This document shows positions 30,725-40,840 of a DNA stretch of 64,000 nucleotides, piece by piece. The translations under genes and the position numbers were made by a program. Source of the stretch: Inquilinus limosus (GTDB lineage: Bacteria; Pseudomonadota; Alphaproteobacteria; DSM-16000; Inquilinaceae); the NCBI RefSeq assembly GCF_002195995.1, contig NZ_NHON01000011.1, positions 50,733 through 114,732 of the forward strand. Reading direction: 5' to 3'. How positions within the stretch are numbered: the first letter of the stretch is position 1; each line of letters starts with the position of its first letter. Below the pieces are notes generated by a model. The model had not been told where the DNA came from. It did no database searches and was given only the letters and a program-made list of their open reading frames with translations.

Positions 30725-30890
30725 GCGTGGGAATGGAGGGGCTCACGAGCGAAGAAGCCGTACGGTCAGACATCCGGATAAGGCCCCAATCGTCGGTTGG
30801 TCTCGCGGGCGAAAGCTGATATTTCGCAACAGCGAATTGCACCGATCCAATGCGCTGCGCACGAAGAGACAAGAAACCGGGGGAGGTTCC

Positions 30891-31439
30891 ATGGGAGCAT
30901 TGCTGGGCGCCAGCCGCGCCATCGACGCCGTGAACGGCTGGATCGGACGGGCCGTGTCGTGGCTCGTCCTGGTCGCGATCCTGGTCAGCGCCGGCAACGC
31001 CATCCTGCGGAAGGCCTTCTCGGTCAGCTCCAACGCCTGGCTGGAGCTGCAATGGTACCTGTTCTCGGCGGTGTTCCTGCTGGCCGCGGGCTACACCCTG
31101 CTGAAGGGCGAGCACGTCAAGGTCGACATCCTGTACGGCCGCTGCTCGCGCCGCACCCAGATCTGGATCGAGGTGTTCGGCACCCTGTTCTTCCTGCTGC
31201 CCTTCTGCGTCGTCGCCATCCTGATCTCCTGGCCGGTGGTGGTCGACAAATTCGCCAGCGGCGAGACCTCGGGCGATGCCGGCGGGCTGATCCGCTGGCC
31301 GGTCTGGGCGCTGATCCCGGCCGGATTCGCCCTGCTGGCGCTGCAGGGCCTGTCGGAGCTGATCAAGCGGCTGGCGATCCTGTCGGGGCGGATCCCCGAC
31401 ATCGTGCCGGCGCACGATCACGAAGCCGATCCGCTCTGA
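30891..31439 (+). CDS. TRAP transporter small permease (DctQ-type)
   Basis: 182 residues with four hydrophobic helices (SWLVLVAILVSAGNAILRK, WYLFSAVFLLAAGYTLL, LFFLLPFCVVAILISW, WALIPAGFALLALQGL). ELQWYLF and GEHVKVDI are DctQ signatures. It is the small membrane partner of the DctM channel encoded next. The start is ATG 30891, after a strong GGGGGAGG. Together with the binding protein on the other strand it should import a 2-oxo acid. Confidence 0.93.
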   Translation: MGALLGASRAIDAVNGWIGRAVSWLVLVAILVSAGNAILRKAFSVSSNAWLELQWYLFSAVFLLAAGYTLLKGEHVKVDILYGRCSRRTQIWIEVFGTLFFLLPFCVVAILISWPVVVDKFASGETSGDAGGLIRWPVWALIPAGFALLALQGLSELIKRLAILSGRIPDIVPAHDHEADPL

Positions 31440-31471
31440 CCCGCCCCACCGGTTCCTGAAGGCCTGCCCGG

Positions 31472-33046
31472 ATGACGCAGTTCCTGATCGAGAACATGGC
31501 GCCGCTCATGTTCGCCGCCCTGGTGGTCGTGCTCCTGCTCGGCTACTCGGTCGCCTTCTCCCTCGCCGCCGTCGGCTTCGTCTTCTACCTGATCGGGGTG
31601 GAGCTCGGCGTGCTGCAGTTCAACCTGATCGGCGCTATCCCCGACCGGTTCTACCAGCAGATGTCGAACGAGACGCTGCTGGCCGTGCCGTTCTTCACCT
31701 TCATGGGGCTGATCCTCGAACGCAGCGGCATGGCCGAGGACCTGCTGGACACGATCGGCCAGCTGTTCGGCCCGGTCCGCGGCGGCCTGGCCTATGCGGT
31801 GATCTTCGTCGGCGCGCTGCTGGCCGCCACCACCGGCGTGGTCGCGGCCTCGGTGATCTCCATGGGGCTGATCTCGCTGCCGATCATGCTCCGCTACGGC
31901 TATGACCGGTCGCTGGCCTCGGGCGTCATCGCCGCCTCCGGCACGCTGGCGCAGATCATCCCGCCCAGCCTGGTGCTGATCATCATGGCGGACCAGCTCG
32001 GCCGCTCGGTCGGCGACATGTATCAGGGCGCGCTGCTGCCCGGGCTGGTGCTGACCGGCCTCTATGCCGGCTACATCCTGATCATGTCGATCATCCGGCC
32101 GGACAGCGCCCCGGCCCTGCCGCGCGAGGCCCGCACCCTGCGCGGCCTGGCCCTGGCCGGCAAGGTGGTGACCTCGCTGATCCCCCCGCTGGTGCTGATC
32201 TTCCTGGTGCTGGGCACCATCTTCCTCGGCATCGCCACGCCGACCGAGGGCGGCGCCATGGGCGCGGTCGGCTCGCTGATCCTGGCGGCGATCAATCGCC
32301 GTCTGAACATGACGATGATCCGCCAGGCGCTGGACACCACCACCAAGCTGTCGGCTTTCGTGCTGTTCATCCTGCTGGGCGCCCGCGTCTTCTCGCTGAC
32401 CTTCTACGGCCTCAACGGCCATGTCTGGGTCGAGCACCTGATGACCTCGGTGCCGGGCGGCGTGATCGGCTTCCTGATCGTCGCCAACATCCTGGTCTTC
32501 TTCCTGGCCTTCTTCCTCGATTATTTCGAGCTGGCCTTCATCATCGTGCCGCTGCTGGGCCCGGTGGCGGCTAGCCAGGGCATCGACCTGGTCTGGTTCG
32601 GCGTGCTGCTGGCGGTCAACATGCAGACCTCCTTCATGCATCCGCCCTTCGGCTTCTCGCTGTTCTACCTGCGCTCGGTGGCGCCGACCCGGGCCTATCG
32701 CGACAAGGTGACGGGAAAGACCATCGCGCCGGTGACGACCGGCCAGATCTACCGGGGGGCGATCCCCTTCGTGGTGATCCAGGTCCTGATGGTCGCGATC
32801 GTCATCGCCTTCCCGGGGCTGGTGACCCATTACAAGGCGGGCCAGGTCGAGGTCGATCCCGCGAGCATCCACATCGACGTGCCGATGCCGGGCGTCGACG
32901 GCGCCAACCCGTTCGGCACGCCGGCCGCGCCCGATTTCGGCGCACCGCCGGCGCCGGATTTTGGGGCTCCGCCCGCGCCGGGCGGCCAGCCCGCGCCGGC
33001 CCCGGCGCAGCCCGGCGACCCGCTGCCGCCGCCGGACTTCAAATAG
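31472..33046 (+). CDS. TRAP transporter large permease (DctM-type) with a proline-rich tail
   Basis: 524 residues. About 12 hydrophobic helices make the Na+/substrate channel; motifs include GALLAATTGVVAASVISMG, SGVIAASGTLAQIIPPS and ATPTEGGAMGAVG. The last 60 residues are unusual for the family: a periplasmic or cytoplasmic tail with duplicated APDFGAPP units and GGQPAPAPAQPGDPLPPP. The gene begins at ATG 31472, 32 bases after the small permease. A strong terminator follows at once. Confidence 0.94.
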   Translation: MTQFLIENMAPLMFAALVVVLLLGYSVAFSLAAVGFVFYLIGVELGVLQFNLIGAIPDRFYQQMSNETLLAVPFFTFMGLILERSGMAEDLLDTIGQLFGPVRGGLAYAVIFVGALLAATTGVVAASVISMGLISLPIMLRYGYDRSLASGVIAASGTLAQIIPPSLVLIIMADQLGRSVGDMYQGALLPGLVLTGLYAGYILIMSIIRPDSAPALPREARTLRGLALAGKVVTSLIPPLVLIFLVLGTIFLGIATPTEGGAMGAVGSLILAAINRRLNMTMIRQALDTTTKLSAFVLFILLGARVFSLTFYGLNGHVWVEHLMTSVPGGVIGFLIVANILVFFLAFFLDYFELAFIIVPLLGPVAASQGIDLVWFGVLLAVNMQTSFMHPPFGFSLFYLRSVAPTRAYRDKVTGKTIAPVTTGQIYRGAIPFVVIQVLMVAIVIAFPGLVTHYKAGQVEVDPASIHIDVPMPGVDGANPFGTPAAPDFGAPPAPDFGAPPAPGGQPAPAPAQPGDPLPPPDFK

Positions 33047-33047
33047 C

Positions 33048-33081
33048 AAAAGGGCCGGTCCCGCCAAGGACCGGCCCTTTT
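33048..33081. terminator. bidirectional terminator between the TRAP permease and binding-protein genes
   Basis: A perfect 13-bp stem (AAAAGGGCCGGTC with its complement) and eight-base loop. The A/T ends give T-runs on both strands for the two converging genes. Confidence 0.9.
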
Positions 33082-33101
33082 CCGTTCAGCGGAGGGTCGG
33101 G

Positions 33102-34274
<1,173 letters not shown>

Positions 34275-34381
34275 CTAATGAAACTCAGGGCCCGGACGCA
34301 ACGGAGGTTCTTGTTCGGAAGGAAAAAGGTCCGATCCAGCGATCGCCTCTGCGCGACCTCTCGCTCCAGAATTCCCAGCAC

Positions 34382-34471
34382 CGTCATTGCGAGCGCAGCG
34401 AAGCAATCCAGGGGCAGTGCGAACCGGCCCCTGGATTGCTTCGTCGGCTTCGCCTCCTCGCCGCAATGACG
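34382..34471. repeat. intergenic palindromic element, type A, copy 4
   Basis: Between bioY and the TRAP binding-protein gene, both on the minus strand. The right arm has two extra bases (CTCGCCGCAATGACG), and the left centre reads CCAGGGGCA. Confidence 0.95.
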
Positions 34472-34492
34472 GCGAGGGCTGAGCCGGCCCGG

Positions 34493-35071
34493 TCAGCCGC
34501 GGCGCTGGGCCAGACCGTCGAACTTGGCCAGCAGCAGGCCGGCCAGGGCGCCCTTGAGGGCCGCCGCCGGGATGAACGGCACCAGGCCGGCGGAGATCGC
34601 CGCCGCCGGGCCGACCAGCACCGCCAGCCAGGCCACGCCGGTGACGAAGGGGACCACCGAGGCAACGATGATGGCAGCGGCCATGCCCACGAGGCTGCGG
34701 GTCCAGCCGCGCTCCACCGCCAGGCCCATCAGCGCGGCCGAGGCCACGAAGCCGACCAGGTAGCCCGCGGTCGGGCCGGCGAAATAGGCCGGGCCGGCGG
34801 CCAGGCCGGCGAAGACCGGCAGGCCGACGAGGCCTTCGGCCAGATAGGCCAGCATGGCCAGGCCGCCCAGGCGCCAGCCATAGGCGCCGCCGATCAGCAG
34901 CACCACGCCGGACTGCAACGTCATCGGCACCGGGATGAACGGCACCTGGACCTTGGCCGACAGCGCCATCAGCGCCGAGCCCAGCACCACCAGCACGGCG
35001 GCGCGCAGCAGGCCCGACTGGCCGTCGGTGCGCCACAGAGACAGCATCGGGGGAAGGGTGCGGGTGGTCAT
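34493..35071 (-). CDS. bioY: biotin transporter substrate-binding component BioY
   Basis: The S component of an ECF-type biotin importer in the inner membrane. 192 residues, six hydrophobic helices. VPFIPVPMTLQSGVVLLIGG and the GPTAGYLVGF motif are family signatures. No bioM or bioN gene is adjacent. Some BioY proteins transport alone, others share an energising module encoded elsewhere. No biotin-synthesis gene is nearby. Confidence 0.94.
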   Translation of the reverse strand: MTTRTLPPMLSLWRTDGQSGLLRAAVLVVLGSALMALSAKVQVPFIPVPMTLQSGVVLLIGGAYGWRLGGLAMLAYLAEGLVGLPVFAGLAAGPAYFAGPTAGYLVGFVASAALMGLAVERGWTRSLVGMAAAIIVASVVPFVTGVAWLAVLVGPAAAISAGLVPFIPAAALKGALAGLLLAKFDGLAQRRG

Positions 35072-35126
35072 GTCAGGGCTCCAATCGTCTCGTTCGGCCG
35101 GTCTCCGGCCAGTTCCGGCCCCTTAA

Positions 35127-35204
35127 TGTCATTGCCGGGCTTGACCCGGCAATCCAGAAGATGTCGAGACCTTCTGGATGCCCGGGTCAAGCCCGGGCAT
35201 GACA
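35127..35204. repeat. intergenic palindromic element, type B, copy 1
   Basis: The left arm is a self-hairpin ATTGCCGGG-CTTGA-CCCGGCAAT, the right arm ATGCCCGGG-TCAAG-CCCGGGCAT. They flank a TCCAGAAG...CTTCTGGA centre and are bounded by GTC and GAC. It lies between parC and bioY. It is close to the reverse complement of the copy at 47967. Confidence 0.95.
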
Positions 35205-35224
35205 AGGAAAGAGCGGGAAGCGGG

Positions 35225-37441
35225 TCACGTGAACTTGTTGGTCTGCGGGAAGCCGCGCGGCGGCAGGTTGCCGGTGCGGCCGCGGGCGGTCACCGGGATC
35301 TCCGGCTCGGTGCGGGTGCGGCCGCCGCCCATCTGCCAGATCAGCCCCTCCTCGCGCTTGAACACGGTCAGGTCGGACAGCGCGGCGCCGTGATACTTCT
35401 GCAGCGTCACGCCCTTGCCGCGCGACATCTCCGGCAGCTCGCTGAGCGGGAAGCACAGCAGGCGCCGGTTGGTGCCGACCACCGCCACGGTGTCGCCGGT
35501 CACCGGCCGGCACACCGCCGCCTTGGCGCCGTCATTCAGGTTCAGCACCTGCTTGCCGGCCCGGGTCTGGGCGACCACGTCGCTTTCCGGCACCACGAAG
35601 CCGCGGCCGTCGGTCGAGGCCAGGACCAGCTTGCGCCCTGGCACATGGGCCAGCAGGGCGACGATGTCGGCGTCGTTGGCCAGGTCGACCATCATCCGCA
35701 CCGGCTCGCCGAAGCCGCGGCCGCGCGGCAGCTTGTCGGCGCCGAGCGTGTAGAAGCGGCCGTCGCTGCCGAACAGCAGGATCTTGTCGGTGGTCTCGGC
35801 CTGCAGCACGAAGCCTTCGCCGTCGCCATCCTTGTACTTGATTTCGCCCGGGTCGAGGCCGTGGCCGCGCAGGGCGCGGATCCAGCCCTTCTCCGACAGG
35901 AACACGGTGATCGGCTCGCGCTCGATCTGCGGCTCCAGCGACACCACCACGGCCGAGGGCGGCTCGCCGATCTTGGTGCGGCGGCGGCCCAGCTCGGTGT
36001 CCTGGCCGAACTTCTTGCGGATCTGGCCGATCTCGCTCGAGATCGACTTCCAGCGCTTGCCTTCGTCGGCCAGCAGCGCCAGCAGGTCGTCGCGCTCGCC
36101 CGACAGCCCGTCGAACTCGCGCCGGATCTCCATCTCCTCGAGCTTGCGCAGGGACCGCAGCCGCATGTCGAGGATGGCGTCGGCCTGCAGCTCGGTCAGG
36201 GTGAAGCGGGCCATCAGCCCCTGCTTCGGCTCGTCCTCCTCGCGGATGATGCGGATCACCTCGTCGAGGTCGAGGAAGACGATCAGGTAGCCGGCCAGGA
36301 TCTCCAGCCGCCGCTCGATCTTGCCCAGGCGGTGGCGCGACCGCCGCTCCAGCACCTCGTGCCGGTGGTCGAGGAAGGCGCGGCAGACATCCTTCAGCCC
36401 CATGACGCGCGGGACGTTGGTGGCGTCCAGCACATTCATGTTCAGGCTGAAGCGGCTCTCCAGTTCGGTCAGCCGGAACAGCTGCTCCATCAGCATGTCG
36501 GCTTCGACGTTGCGGCTCTTCGGCACCAGGACGATGCGCACATCCTCGGCCGATTCGTCGCGCACATCCTCCAAGGTCGACAGCTTCTTGGCGGTGACGA
36601 TCTCGGCCAGCTTCTCGATCAGCCGCGACTTCTGCACCTGGTACGGGATCTCGGTGACCACGATCTGGTACATGCCGAGCGGCTGCTTCTCGATCTCCCA
36701 GCGCGCCCGCACCCGGAAGGCGCCGCGGCCGGTGGCATAGGCCTCGCGGATCGCCGCGGCGGATTCGACCAGCTCGCCGCCCGTCGGGAAGTCCGGCCCG
36801 GCGACCACGGTCAGCAGGTCGTCGACCGTGGCCGCGGGCCGCTTGATCAGCATCTGCAGCGCGTCGCAGATCTCGCCGACATTGTGTGGCGGGATCGAGG
36901 TCGCCATGCCGACGGCGATGCCCTGGCTGCCATTGGCCAGCAGGTTCGGGAAGGCGGCCGGCAGCACCACCGGCTCCCGCCCCTCGCCGTCATAGGTCTC
37001 GCGGAAATCGACCGCGTCGTCGTCGATGCCCTCCAGCAGCGCCTCGGCGACGGCGGTCAGCCGGGCCTCGGTGTACCGCATCGCCGCGGCGTTATCGCCG
37101 TCGATATTGCCGAAATTGCCCTGGCCGTCGACCAGCGGATAGCGCTGGGCGAAGTCCTGCGCCATGCGCACCAGCGCGTCGTAGATCGAGGCGTCGCCAT
37201 GCGGGTGGTACTGACCGATGACGTCGCCGACCACGCGGGCCGATTTCTTCGGCGGCGTGGTCGAGGCCAGGCGCAGCTGCCGCATGGCGTAGAGCAGCCG
37301 GCGATGCACCGGCTTCAGCCCGTCGCGGACGTCGGGCAGCGAGCGCGAGGTGATGGTCGACAGCGCGTAGTTGAGATAACGGGTGCTCAGCGCATCGTGC
37401 AGCGGCACCGGCAGGATCGACTCGGAAGGCGTGCTGGTCAT
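35225..37441 (-). CDS. parC: DNA topoisomerase IV subunit A
   Basis: The breakage-reunion subunit that decatenates chromosomes, working with ParE. 738 residues. [20 protein letters not shown], the [13 protein letters not shown] region, and Y123 in MRYTEARL (catalytic tyrosine) are clear. The C-terminal half has degenerate beta-pinwheel blades and no GyrA box, which with the order recO-parC favours ParC over GyrA. At the quinolone positions it has A84 and D88 (E. coli Ser80 and Glu84). Starts at ATG 37441, ten bases after recO. Confidence 0.94.
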   Translation of the reverse strand: MTSTPSESILPVPLHDALSTRYLNYALSTITSRSLPDVRDGLKPVHRRLLYAMRQLRLASTTPPKKSARVVGDVIGQYHPHGDASIYDALVRMAQDFAQRYPLVDGQGNFGNIDGDNAAAMRYTEARLTAVAEALLEGIDDDAVDFRETYDGEGREPVVLPAAFPNLLANGSQGIAVGMATSIPPHNVGEICDALQMLIKRPAATVDDLLTVVAGPDFPTGGELVESAAAIREAYATGRGAFRVRARWEIEKQPLGMYQIVVTEIPYQVQKSRLIEKLAEIVTAKKLSTLEDVRDESAEDVRIVLVPKSRNVEADMLMEQLFRLTELESRFSLNMNVLDATNVPRVMGLKDVCRAFLDHRHEVLERRSRHRLGKIERRLEILAGYLIVFLDLDEVIRIIREEDEPKQGLMARFTLTELQADAILDMRLRSLRKLEEMEIRREFDGLSGERDDLLALLADEGKRWKSISSEIGQIRKKFGQDTELGRRRTKIGEPPSAVVVSLEPQIEREPITVFLSEKGWIRALRGHGLDPGEIKYKDGDGEGFVLQAETTDKILLFGSDGRFYTLGADKLPRGRGFGEPVRMMVDLANDADIVALLAHVPGRKLVLASTDGRGFVVPESDVVAQTRAGKQVLNLNDGAKAAVCRPVTGDTVAVVGTNRRLLCFPLSELPEMSRGKGVTLQKYHGAALSDLTVFKREEGLIWQMGGGRTRTEPEIPVTARGRTGNLPPRGFPQTNKFT

Positions 37442-37451
37442 GGTCGTTAGT

Positions 37452-38186
37452 CTATCGTAACGGTGCGGCCGGCCGAAGCGCGCTTCGGCGATAGGCCTCG
37501 ACAAAGCGGGTCCGCGCCTCGGGCTGGGGGCGGCCGGCCTGGGCGAAGAGGTGGCGGTCGACGAAATGGCCGGTCAGCTCCAGCCCCTGGGCCACCGCGG
37601 CGGGCACCGCCGGCTCGCGCCCGATCAGGAAGCCGGGCAGCGGCAGCAGCCGGTCGCGATACGGCCCGGCGGCGGAGAGCGAGACCGCCCTGCCCGTCTT
37701 CGGGCTGATGAAGGCGAGATGGTCGTTGCTGCCGGTGACGGCGCAGCGCGACACGTCGAGGCCGAAGCCGAGCACGCCGAGCAGCCCGACCTCCCACTGC
37801 ACATAGGCGGCGTCCCAGTGCGGCGTGGTCAGGGTGTCGAGGAAGGCCAGCGTGCCGTCATAGACCGCCGGCAGCGGCTGCCGCTCGGCCAGGGCGGCGT
37901 CGAGCACGGCGCAGGCCGACACCAGGGCCAGCAGGCGCAGCGGCTCGTCCATGATCGCGGCGGCCGGGGTGCGGTCGACCTCGAGCGTCCAGGTGCCGAG
38001 ATGGTCGGCCAGCCGGCCGCGCCATTGCGCCGAGACCAGCGTGCCGGGCGGCAGCTGGGCGCGCCGGCGCTGGCCGTGCACGACGCCGAGATGACGGCCG
38101 TGCTCGCGGGTGAGCACGCCGGTGATCAGCGCCGCCTCGCCATGCGGGCGGACGGTCAGGACGATGCCGTCGTCGCGCCAGTCCAC
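37452..38186 (-). CDS. recO: DNA repair protein RecO
   Basis: Loads RecA onto SSB-coated DNA with RecR in the RecFOR pathway. 244 residues. An N-terminal OB fold ([23 protein letters not shown]+C-rich coding) is followed by a helical domain and [10 protein letters not shown]. No CxxC zinc pair is present in the expected place. It lies between era and parC, 199 bases after era, with the type A' element in between. Confidence 0.92.
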   Translation of the reverse strand: MDWRDDGIVLTVRPHGEAALITGVLTREHGRHLGVVHGQRRRAQLPPGTLVSAQWRGRLADHLGTWTLEVDRTPAAAIMDEPLRLLALVSACAVLDAALAERQPLPAVYDGTLAFLDTLTTPHWDAAYVQWEVGLLGVLGFGLDVSRCAVTGSNDHLAFISPKTGRAVSLSAAGPYRDRLLPLPGFLIGREPAVPAAVAQGLELTGHFVDRHLFAQAGRPQPEARTRFVEAYRRSALRPAAPLR

Positions 38187-38267
38187 ATCATGCCCCGTTC
38201 GAGCTCATGCCGATCGTATAGCACGAAACAGGAACAAACAAGGGATGCGAGCGCCCGCCCCTCAAAC

Positions 38268-38358
38268 CGTCATGGCGAGGAGGCGAAGCCGACGTGGCCA
38301 TCCAGGGCCATTGCGAGCGGCCCTGGATGGCCACGCCCCTGCGGGCCTCGCCATGACG
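38268..38358. repeat. intergenic palindromic element, type A', copy 2
   Basis: CGTCATGGCGAGGAGGCGAAG at the left, ending CCTCGCCATGACG (each under 22 bases). The right-arm apical hairpin is GCCC-CTGC-GGGC rather than the TTCG loop of copy 1, so pairing is kept though bases differ. It lies between era and recO, both minus strand. Confidence 0.95.
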
Positions 38359-38385
38359 GTCGTGGCATGAGCGCGGCCGCACCGT

Positions 38386-39291
38386 CTACGCGTCGTAGTC
38401 GAGCCCCCAGATCGAGTACCGGGCGGGGTCGTCAAGCCAGTTCTCGCGCACCTTCACGAACAGCGCGAGGTGCACCCGCTGCTCGGTGATCTCCTCCAGC
38501 TCCAGCCGGGCGGCGGTGCCGACCGCCTTGATCATCTGGCCGCCGCGGCCGAGCACGATCGCCTTCTGGCCGTCGCGCTGGACATAGATGATCTGGGAGA
38601 TGCGGACGCTGCCATCCTCCTGCTCCTCCCAGCTCTCGGTCTCGACCGCGACTGCGTAGGGCAGCTCCTGCTGCAGCCGCAGGAACAGTTTTTCACGCGT
38701 GATCTCGGCGGCGAGGAGGCGCATCGGCATGTCGGAGACCTGGTCCTCCGGGAACAGCCAGGGGCCTTCCGGCAAGCGGTCGGCCAGGGCACGGCGCAGG
38801 TCGTCGACACCGTCGCCGGTCAGGGCCGAGATCATGAAGGTGTCGCTGAACACGCCCGACGCGTTCAGGTCGGACGCCAGGGCCAGCAGCACTTCGCGCC
38901 GCACGGCGTCGATCTTGTTCAGGATCAGGATCGCCTGGCGTTTGGTCTCGGCCAGCTTCTCGACGATGCCGCGGGTCTCCTCGCGCACGCCCTTCAGCGA
39001 GGCGTCGACCAGCAGCAGCACCAGGTCGCCCTCCGCCGCACCGGCCCAGGCGGCGGCGACCATGGCGCGGTCCAGCCGGCGGCGCGGCTTGAAGATGCCG
39101 GGCGTGTCGACGAACACGATCTGGGCCTGGCCCTCGGTCGCGATGCCCAGCACCCGGCTGCGCGTGGTCTGCACCTTCGGCGAGACGATGGCGACCTTGG
39201 TGCCGACCAGGGTGTTGAGCAGGGTCGATTTGCCGGCGTTGGGGGCGCCGATCAGGGCGACGAACCCGCAGCGGGTCGCGTCTTCGGTCAT
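38386..39291 (-). CDS. era: GTPase Era
   Basis: A 301-residue GTPase that binds the 3' end of 16S rRNA in small-subunit maturation. G motifs are G1 GAPNAGKST, G2 TTRSRVLG, G3 DTPG and G4 NKID. The C-terminal KH domain has GRGGQMIKAVG. Its ATG overlaps the rnc stop by four bases (ATGA), giving coupled translation, as in the conserved rnc-era pair. Confidence 0.96.
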   Translation of the reverse strand: MTEDATRCGFVALIGAPNAGKSTLLNTLVGTKVAIVSPKVQTTRSRVLGIATEGQAQIVFVDTPGIFKPRRRLDRAMVAAAWAGAAEGDLVLLLVDASLKGVREETRGIVEKLAETKRQAILILNKIDAVRREVLLALASDLNASGVFSDTFMISALTGDGVDDLRRALADRLPEGPWLFPEDQVSDMPMRLLAAEITREKLFLRLQQELPYAVAVETESWEEQEDGSVRISQIIYVQRDGQKAIVLGRGGQMIKAVGTAARLELEEITEQRVHLALFVKVRENWLDDPARYSIWGLDYDA

Positions 39292-40034
39292 GGGGAAAGC
39301 CTTTGCAGAAGGGCGGCGGCGGCCTCACGCTCCGCCACCCGCTTGGACGGGCCGCTGGCGCTGGCCGAGGGCTGGCCGTCGATCTCGACCCGGATCTCGA
39401 ACACCGGCAGATGGTCGCTGCCCCCGCGCGACACCTCGACATAGCGCGGCAGCGGCAGGCCGCGGGCCAGCGCCCATTGCTGCAGCCCCGATTTCGGGTC
39501 CTGCGGCGGGGCGGCGTGGCGGTCGATGAAGCCGGCCCAGCCCTGGCGGATGAAGGCGGCAGCCGCCGCCAGCCCGCCGTCGCGGTACAGGGCGCCGATC
39601 ACCGCCTCGCAGGCATCGGCCAGGATGGTCGGGTTCTCGCGGCCCACCACCTCCTCGCCCGGCGACAGCACGAGATGGCGGCCGAGGCCGATCGCCTGGG
39701 CCACCTCGACCAGCGCCTCGCGCCGCACCAGGGCGACATGGCGCTTGGCGATGGCGCCCTCGGCCTCCTTCGGGAAGCGCTCCAAGAGCCATTCGGCGAT
39801 GACCAGGCCCAGCACCCGGTCGCCCAGGAACTCCAGCCGCTCATAGCCGTGCTTGGCGACGCGCCGCCTCTGGCCGCTGACGCTGGGATGCGTCAGCGCC
39901 TCGACCAGCAGCATCGGCTCGCGGAAGGCATGGCCGAGCCGCTGGGCGAACGCGTCGAGGCCCTCTCCCTCGGTGCCGCCGGAGATCAGTGGATCCCCGT
40001 GAACATGCGGCTGAAGCGGAGTGCGAACGGCCAT
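39288..40034 (-). CDS. rnc: ribonuclease III
   Basis: Cleaves double-stranded RNA in rRNA maturation and mRNA decay. The catalytic RNase III domain has YERLEFLGDRVLGL and ADACEAVIGALY with the Mg-binding acids; a double-stranded-RNA-binding domain follows (KSGLQQWALARG to the end, with GPSKRVAEREAAAALL). The start is uncertain: ATG 40034 overlaps lepB by 49 bases, whereas CTG 39989, one base past the lepB stop (CTGA), gives the usual N-terminal length and has GGGGA upstream. Length is 248 residues from the ATG, about 233 from the CTG. Confidence 0.93.
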   Translation of the reverse strand: MAVRTPLQPHVHGDPLISGGTEGEGLDAFAQRLGHAFREPMLLVEALTHPSVSGQRRRVAKHGYERLEFLGDRVLGLVIAEWLLERFPKEAEGAIAKRHVALVRREALVEVAQAIGLGRHLVLSPGEEVVGRENPTILADACEAVIGALYRDGGLAAAAAFIRQGWAGFIDRHAAPPQDPKSGLQQWALARGLPLPRYVEVSRGGSDHLPVFEIRVEIDGQPSASASGPSKRVAEREAAAALLQRLSP

Positions 40035-40759
40035 TTCCAGACCTGCCAGAAGCTGGCGTCGTCGAGGCTGAACCACAGGAACTCGGCCCGGCCGACGAAG
40101 TTCTCGACCGGCACGTAGCCGACATCGGCGCGGCTATCCAGGCTGTTGTCGCGGTTGTCGCCCATCATGAAATAATGGCCCGCCGGCACCTGGTATTCCG
40201 GCGTGTCGTCATAGGGCTGGTTGTCGTTGATCTCGAGGATGCGGTGCTCGACCGGCGGGTTGCCGTCGGCCCCCGGCAGAGTCTCGATGTATTGGTGCAG
40301 CACGATGCGCTGGCCGAAGCCGGTGGTCGCGGCGTAGGGCTCGATCTCGCGGCGCTCGACCATCTGGCCGTTGATGTACAGCCGCCCTTCCTTGACCTGC
40401 ACCCGGTCGCCCGGCAGGCCGATCACGCGCTTGACGTAGTCGACCGAGGTGTCCTTCGGCAGGCGGAACACCGCGACGTCGCCGCGGGCCGGCGGGCTGC
40501 CCAGGATCCGGCCGTCGAACAGCGGCAGGCCGAAGGCGATCGTCTGGGCGCTGTAGCCGTAGGAGAATTTCGACACGAACAGGTAGTCGCCCACCAGCAG
40601 CGTCGGGATCATCGAGCCGGACGGGATGTTGAACGGCTCGAAGGCGACGGTGCGGATGCCGAAGGCGATCGCGATCGCATAGACCACGGTCAGGATGGTT
40701 TCGACCCATCCGCCGCCTTTCTTCTTCGACATGTCGATCGACTTCTGGTGCTGGCTCAT
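39986..40759 (-). CDS. lepB: signal peptidase I
   Basis: Removes signal peptides from exported proteins at the periplasmic face of the inner membrane. 257 residues. One N-terminal membrane helix (TILTVVYAIAIAFGI) leads to the catalytic S49 in IPSGSMIPTL and K110 in DYVKRVIGLPGD. Box E is GHYFMMGDNRDNSLDSR. Starts at ATG 40759, though ATG 40732 is possible. It precedes rnc-era, a conserved order. acpS and pdxJ, often upstream, are absent. Confidence 0.96.
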   Translation of the reverse strand: MSQHQKSIDMSKKKGGGWVETILTVVYAIAIAFGIRTVAFEPFNIPSGSMIPTLLVGDYLFVSKFSYGYSAQTIAFGLPLFDGRILGSPPARGDVAVFRLPKDTSVDYVKRVIGLPGDRVQVKEGRLYINGQMVERREIEPYAATTGFGQRIVLHQYIETLPGADGNPPVEHRILEINDNQPYDDTPEYQVPAGHYFMMGDNRDNSLDSRADVGYVPVENFVGRAEFLWFSLDDASFWQVWKWPFALRFSRMFTGIH

Positions 40760-40840
40760 GGCGCCCCTGTATGGTCCGGCGGCGAGGGGAAATCAATCAC
40801 CGGCAGGGGCGACGTGGTCGCAGCCGGAGGCGAAAGACGG

